The notes below the pieces were generated by a model that saw only the letters and a list, made by a program, of their open reading frames with translations, made no database searches and was not told the DNA's origin. DNA of 10,927 nt. It comes from Bacteroidota bacterium (lineage in GTDB: Bacteria > Bacteroidota > Bacteroidia > Bacteroidales > PUMT01). Below are positions 7,223 to 10,927 of the stretch, one piece after another; position 1 is the stretch's first letter; each line of letters starts with the position of its first letter. The translations under genes were made by a program, and so were the position numbers. The stretch spans positions 1 to 10,927 of the forward strand of contig PWPZ01000082.1 in assembly GCA_003556985.1 (NCBI GenBank). The letters are read 5' to 3'.

Positions 7223-9412
7223 TTAATCGTTGTTTTCAGGTTCCATCAGTTCAAAATCGAGCTGCTTCTTCTCAAGGTTTGCCCGCGCTATTGCCACATG
7301 AATAGAATCTCCAAGCTGAAACGACTTTTTGTTGTATTTCCCTGTAAGCCTGTAGTTATCCTCATCCAGTTCATAGAAATCGTCATCAAGGTTTCTTATA
7401 TGCAGCAATCCCTCGCACTTGTTTTCAATAATCTCAACGTAAAGTCCCCATTCGGTCACTCCCGAAATAACCCCTTTAAAAACCTCTCCCAATTTATCGC
7501 TCATAAACTCTACCTGCTTATATTTAATGGAGGCCCTTTCAGCGTCCACGGCAACCTGTTCCCTTTCGGAAGCATGCTCACACATAGGTTCATATTTGTT
7601 TGCATTTTTGGAGGCACCGTTGTTGAGGTAGTGAGTGAGAAGGCGGTGGACCATCATGTCGGGATATCTCCTGATGGGTGATGTGAAATGGGAATAGTAA
7701 TCAAAGCCGAGTCCGTAATGGCCTATATTTTTGGTGGAATATACCGCTTTGGCCATGCTTCTTATAGCAAGGGTTTCTATAAGGTCCTGTTCGGGTTTGC
7801 CGCGAACCTGGGTTAGCATCTTGTTAAGTGATGAGGAAATTGCTTTGCTGCTGGTGGTTTTGATGCTGTAACCGAATTTGGTGACAAATTTTGAAAATGT
7901 TTCCAGCCGGTCGGCTTTTGGCCTGTCGTGAATACGGTAAACAAAGGTTTTGCCTTTCTTTTTGCCGGAATCTTTCTCATGCCCTTTCCCGTTTTCGGCC
8001 GATTTGCCTATAAATTCGGCTACCTTTTTATTGGCCAGCAGCATAAATTCCTCAATAAGATGATTTGCCGGTCCCATCTCCTTGAAGTACACGCCCAGCG
8101 GTTTCCCCTTTTCGTCGAGGTTGAATTTTACCTCGGTTTTCTCAAATCCTATCGCCCCGGATTTAAATCTTTCATTCCGGAGAATTATGGCCAGGTCATT
8201 AAGCAGAAGAATTTCCTGTTTCATATCTCCTTCTCCGGTATCAATGACCTCCTGAGCCTGTTCGTAGGTGAAACGCCTGTTGGAGCGGATAATAGTTTTT
8301 CCGAACCACTCATTTTTTACCCTTGCATTTTCATCCATCTCAAATACTGCAGAGTAACACAGCTTATCTTCATCAGGCCTGAGGGAGCATACTTTGTTCG
8401 ACAGTATTTCCGGCAGCATTGGTACCACCCGGTCTACCAGGTATACCGATGTGCCCCTTTCATAAGCCTCATAATCAAGCACGGTTTTGGGCTCAATGTA
8501 GTGGGTAACATCGGCTATATGAATACCCACTTCCCAGTTCCCGGTTTTAATTTTCCTGATTGACAACGCATCGTCGAAATCCTTGGCATCTGCCGGATCT
8601 ATTGTAAATGTAGTTACCTCCCTGAAGTCCCTTCTCTTTTTTATTTCTTCAGTGGTTATTTCTTCCGGAATTGCTTTTGCCGCCTCTTCAACGTCATCGG
8701 GGAAAGTATAAGGAAGGCCGTATTCGGCAAGTATAGCATGCATTTCCGTTTCATGCTCTCCTTTTTTGCCAAGCACTTCCACAACTTCGCCAACCGGGTT
8801 TTTCACTTTTTGAGGCCACTCGGTAATGCGGGCTATGACCTTGTCGCCATCACGTGCCCCTTTAAGGCTTTTCAGGGGTATAAACAAATCGTAAGGCAGC
8901 ACCCTCGCATCTGCTACCAGAAAAGCAAAGTTTTTTGAGAGCTGTACCGTTCCTACGAAAGTATCCCTCGATCTTTTAAGTATCTCTGTTACCTCCCCTT
9001 CCACAAACTTCTTTTTACCCACGGCATAGCAGTACACCTTTACAATATCACCGTTCAGGGCGTGGTTCAGGTTGCGCTCATTGACAAAGATATCGTCGGG
9101 AAAATCCTCTGACTTTATTATTGCCGTGCCGTTGGCTTTCATGTCAACAACGCCGACAACATGGCCGCCTTTTGACTTAAGCTTGTATTTGCCGGTGTAA
9201 ACCTCTTCGATATCGTCTTTGTCTGAAAGTTCACGCAGTACCCTGCTGATCAATTGCTTTGTATCGCTGTCGCGGATAAGGAGTTGCCTGGCTATCTGCT
9301 TGTAGTTATAAGTTCTGTTGGGATGATTTGACAGGATCCCGAGAACATCACCGGTAAGAGTTTCTTTCGTGTAGCTTTTGGTGTTTTTGTTGATTTTTTT
9401 CTTTTTTGGCAT
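7223..9412 (-). CDS. rnr: Ribonuclease R (RNase II/RNB family 3'-5' exoribonuclease)
   Basis: 729 residues, a normal RNase R length. Order of parts: lysine-rich start, N-terminal winged-helix region (about 20-78), two cold-shock/OB RNA-binding domains (about 82-210), RNB catalytic domain (about 260-600) and C-terminal S1 domain (about 640-720). The catalytic block TIDPADAKDFDDA (270-282) holds the Mg-binding aspartates equivalent to Asp201/207/209/210 of E. coli RNase II (here 272, 278, 280, 281). The family signature SHFTSPIRRYPDMMVHRLL is at 574-592, including the conserved arginines. It degrades structured RNA processively from the 3' end in the cytoplasm and acts in RNA quality control. 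Odd feature: a hydrophilic Lys/Gly/Glu-rich insertion at about 470-488, just before FVYRIHDRP. It is divergent from the patatin gene; no convincing promoter was found in its AT-rich leader, and there is no Shine-Dalgarno. Confidence 0.97.
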   Translation of the reverse strand: MPKKKKINKNTKSYTKETLTGDVLGILSNHPNRTYNYKQIARQLLIRDSDTKQLISRVLRELSDKDDIEEVYTGKYKLKSKGGHVVGVVDMKANGTAIIKSEDFPDDIFVNERNLNHALNGDIVKVYCYAVGKKKFVEGEVTEILKRSRDTFVGTVQLSKNFAFLVADARVLPYDLFIPLKSLKGARDGDKVIARITEWPQKVKNPVGEVVEVLGKKGEHETEMHAILAEYGLPYTFPDDVEEAAKAIPEEITTEEIKKRRDFREVTTFTIDPADAKDFDDALSIRKIKTGNWEVGIHIADVTHYIEPKTVLDYEAYERGTSVYLVDRVVPMLPEILSNKVCSLRPDEDKLCYSAVFEMDENARVKNEWFGKTIIRSNRRFTYEQAQEVIDTGEGDMKQEILLLNDLAIILRNERFKSGAIGFEKTEVKFNLDEKGKPLGVYFKEMGPANHLIEEFMLLANKKVAEFIGKSAENGKGHEKDSGKKKGKTFVYRIHDRPKADRLETFSKFVTKFGYSIKTTSSKAISSSLNKMLTQVRGKPEQDLIETLAIRSMAKAVYSTKNIGHYGLGFDYYSHFTSPIRRYPDMMVHRLLTHYLNNGASKNANKYEPMCEHASEREQVAVDAERASIKYKQVEFMSDKLGEVFKGVISGVTEWGLYVEIIENKCEGLLHIRNLDDDFYELDEDNYRLTGKYNKKSFQLGDSIHVAIARANLEKKQLDFELMEPENND

Positions 9413-9540
9413 AAATTTATAAATGTATTTAAATTGATAAAATCTGGTTAATTGGGTTAATAAGATTAAAATTAATCAAAATTGATGTGGGAATCCAGAA
9501 ATAGGTAGTAATTTTATAGAAACGGTCTAAAACTGACAGA

Positions 9541-9571
9541 TGTGCACGCAACATACAGGAGGATAATTTTG
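9541..9571 (+). promoter_or_regulatory. Candidate promoter for the patatin gene
   Basis: TAATTTTG at 9564-9571 matches TAnnTTTG completely; 19 bases upstream is TGTG (9541-9544), three of four matches to TTTG. Transcription would start near 9578, giving a leader of about 70 bases. It lies in the 237-bp AT-rich gap between the divergent rnr and patatin genes, where nothing else was recognised. Confidence 0.45.
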
Positions 9572-9649
9572 ACGGAGAAGGGCTAATACAGCCGGTGCTC
9601 AGGTGGTTGGACAGAAAAGTAATTAATTTATACAAAAATAACGATAATT

Positions 9650-10447
9650 ATGCCATTTGATATCCTGAAAATGCTGCATTTGAAAAAACGCTGTGATTAC
9701 GGCCTGGCGTTGAGCGGAGGGGCTGCCCGGGGGATGGCTCATCTTGGAGTAGTCAAGGCGCTTTATGAAAAAGGGATCCGGCCGGGGGCCATTGCCGGAA
9801 CCAGTGCCGGAGCAATAGTCGGCGCTCTGCTGGCCGACGGCTATGAGCCTGATGAACTGCTGGAAATATTCATGGAGCAAAAATTTTTGTCTCACATGAG
9901 ATTTAATTTCGGAAAGACAGGTCTGCTGAAAATGACAGGGGTCGGGGTAGCCATAAAAGAATATCTGAGAGCCAGGGATATCGAAGATCTGAAAATACCG
10001 CTTTTTATTACCTGCACAAACCTTCATACAGGTAAAGTGGAATATTTTCATAAGGGAGACATTATCGAAAAATTAACAGCCTCGGCAAGTATACCCGGAT
10101 TGTTCGCGCCTGTCGAGATAAAGGGCCATCTTTACGTGGACGGCGGAGTTCAGGATAACCTGCCCGTAAAGCCCCTGAAGAAGAAGTGTAAAAAGATTAT
10201 CGGGGTGGATGTTAATTATCCCGGTCCGATAAAAAAAATAGGAAGCGCCATTGAAGTGCTCCAACGTTCGTTCCACCTTAGCATCAGGGCAAAGATTGAA
10301 GAAAAGGCTAAGCTTTGTGACTGGTTCATCGACCCCGAAGAGCTGAAGGATTACGGTTTAACCGACATCTCCATGGGGCGTGAAATGTTCGATATAGGCT
10401 ACAATGAGGCGAAAAGGGTGATAAAGAACAACAAAAACTTAAAATAG
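9650..10447 (+). CDS. Patatin-like phospholipase (RssA-type)
   Basis: 265 residues, a compact single-domain patatin without signal peptide, so probably cytoplasmic or membrane-peripheral. All catalytic elements are visible: the oxyanion-hole glycine loop SGGAARG at 22-28, the nucleophile elbow GTSAG at 50-54 (Ser52), the ASASIPG segment at 144-150 and the dyad aspartate in DGG at 164-166 (Asp164), followed by DNLPV. These enzymes are Ser-Asp acyl hydrolases that cleave fatty acids from lipids; the natural substrate of this short bacterial group is generally not known. The C-terminus is Lys-rich. The ATG at 9650 is preceded by an AT-rich leader without Shine-Dalgarno. It is divergent from rnr and followed directly by hairpin-rich non-coding DNA, so likely a single-gene transcript. 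Confidence 0.93.
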   Translation: MPFDILKMLHLKKRCDYGLALSGGAARGMAHLGVVKALYEKGIRPGAIAGTSAGAIVGALLADGYEPDELLEIFMEQKFLSHMRFNFGKTGLLKMTGVGVAIKEYLRARDIEDLKIPLFITCTNLHTGKVEYFHKGDIIEKLTASASIPGLFAPVEIKGHLYVDGGVQDNLPVKPLKKKCKKIIGVDVNYPGPIKKIGSAIEVLQRSFHLSIRAKIEEKAKLCDWFIDPEELKDYGLTDISMGREMFDIGYNEAKRVIKNNKNLK

Positions 10448-10607
10448 CAAAGTGCCATCCGGCATCTTTCCAGCTCCGGTTTCCCGGCCGGTGCCTTTCG
10501 GGTTAACGGTATCCTGATAATTCCGGCTTTCATCTTCCCGGCCTACTACTTTGCCGGCTAAACCCCGGCCTGACAGGCGACTTTCCGGCATGCACCCGGG
10601 GCCTTTT
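10448..10607. other. GC-rich non-coding flank with decayed repeat fragments
   Basis: No credible gene. The stretch is rich in CCGG and GCCGG words, and pieces resemble the neighbouring 44-bp unit: CTCCGGTTTCCCGGCCGG near 10474-10491 echoes the hairpin part, and TTCCGGCA near 10583-10590 echoes the second half. Short stems such as TGCC-ATCC-GGCA (10453-10464) follow the patatin stop and could help end its transcript. These look like diverged older copies of the repeat. Confidence 0.45.
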
Positions 10608-10780
10608 CCGGTTTCCCAAACCGGGGGCCTGCCAGATTCCGGCACCTTTATCCGGTTTCCCAAACCGGGGGTCTGCCAGATTCCGGCACCTTTATCCGGT
10701 TTCCCAAACCGGGGGCCTGCCAGATTACGGCACCTTTATCCGGTTTCCCAAACCGGGGGCCTGCCAGATTCCGGCACCTT
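10608..10780. repeat. 44-bp tandem repeat, four copies, each with hairpins
   Basis: Copies begin at 10608, 10652, 10696 and 10740; the last stops after 41 bases. They are identical except for C to T at unit position 21 in copy 2 and C to A at position 32 in copy 3. Each unit opens with CCGGTTTCCCAAACCGG, a perfect 7-bp stem with a CCC loop, and then has TGCC-AGATTCC-GGCA, a 4-bp stem. Both substitutions fall outside the stems. 44 is not a multiple of three, so successive copies are read in different frames and the array is unlikely to encode protein. Confidence 0.95.
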
Positions 10781-10872
10781 CCTGCGTATCTCCTTACCGG
10801 ATCACGGCATCCGGCTTCTCTGACAACCTTAACCCCGTTGCGTTTCCTTCCCCGCTAAGGGAAAGGTAATGC

Positions 10873-10903
10873 TATGAACTTTACTATCTTTATCTTAATT
10901 TTG
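10873..10903 (+). promoter_or_regulatory. Possible promoter at the right edge
   Basis: TAATTTTG at 10896-10903 is a full match to TAnnTTTG, and TATG lies 19 bases upstream (10873-10876). An ATG occurs at 10924-10926, about 21 bases on, at the window end, so a plus-strand gene may start there. The span 10781-10872 holds no gene; a 5-bp stem (TTCCC/GGGAA) near 10850-10864 is its only structure. Confidence 0.33.
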
Positions 10904-10927
10904 CCTGTATTAAACCCAGTTCAATGA

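Noticed and set aside
7210..7243. Second gene-tail duplication: TTCAGGTTC at 7210-7218 and 7235-7243 at the rnr 3' end
   Set aside because: Only 9 bases, offset 25 (out of frame), with no similarity beyond; chance is sufficient.
7928..8563. 211-residue plus-strand open frame
   Set aside because: Antisense to the RNase R catalytic domain; its Phe-rich composition is what reverse reading of Lys/Glu codons gives.
9429..9635. 68-residue minus-strand open frame upstream of rnr
   Set aside because: AT-rich intergenic sequence, no domain or start signal, and it overlaps the likely control region of the divergent rnr and patatin genes.
10608..10780. CRISPR array
   Set aside because: Units are contiguous, with no unique spacers between them, and no cas genes are present.
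10551..10823. 90-residue plus-strand open frame across the repeats
   Set aside because: The 44-bp unit shifts frame at each copy, so the Pro/Gly-rich peptide is a by-product of a repeat lacking stops.

Overview
The window looks like chromosomal DNA from a member of the Bacteroidota, probably an environmental, polysaccharide-degrading Bacteroidales/Marinilabiliales-type lineage. The reasons are: two Tat-exported Gfo/Idh/MocA oxidoreductases of the kind abundant in that phylum, a secreted ThuA-like protein, signal peptides ending in the S-x-Q style common there, start codons mostly without a Shine-Dalgarno sequence, and AT-rich leaders with matches to the Bacteroidota promoter (TTTG, about 19 bases, TAnnTTTG). 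Genus-level assignment cannot be made from the sequence alone.

Layout, left to right. 1-373 (minus): N-terminal part of a secreted Xaa-Pro aminopeptidase running off the left edge. 472-1806 (minus): first Tat-exported oxidoreductase, with a perfect 14-bp palindrome upstream. 2082-3242 (minus): membrane-anchored metallophosphoesterase. 3467-4108 (plus): exported nitroreductase-fold flavoprotein. 4241-5572, 5707-6474 and 6565-7146 (all minus): second Tat-exported oxidoreductase, ThuA-like protein and TetR-type regulator, transcribed in the order tetR, thuA-like, oxidoreductase. 7223-9412 (minus): ribonuclease R. 9650-10447 (plus): patatin-like phospholipase. 10448-10927: non-coding DNA with a 44-bp tandem repeat of four hairpin-bearing copies, then a possible promoter at the right edge.

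How the genes may work together. The ThuA-like protein beside a ThuB-type Gfo/Idh/MocA enzyme recalls the ThuA/ThuB pair of trehalose (3-keto-sugar) catabolism in rhizobia, so the 4241-7146 block is best read as an envelope-located carbohydrate-oxidation module, possibly controlled by its own TetR regulator; a good promoter match sits just upstream of tetR. The first oxidoreductase belongs to a different subfamily and may act on a related sugar. The peptidase, metallophosphoesterase, nitroreductase, RNase R and patatin genes look like independent housekeeping or envelope functions.

The most unusual non-coding structures are the 44-bp hairpin repeat array after the patatin gene and an in-frame, near-perfect 37-bp duplication of the 3' end of the second oxidoreductase gene, including its stop codon. 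No tRNA, rRNA, insertion sequence, integrase, CRISPR array or recognisable defence system was seen.
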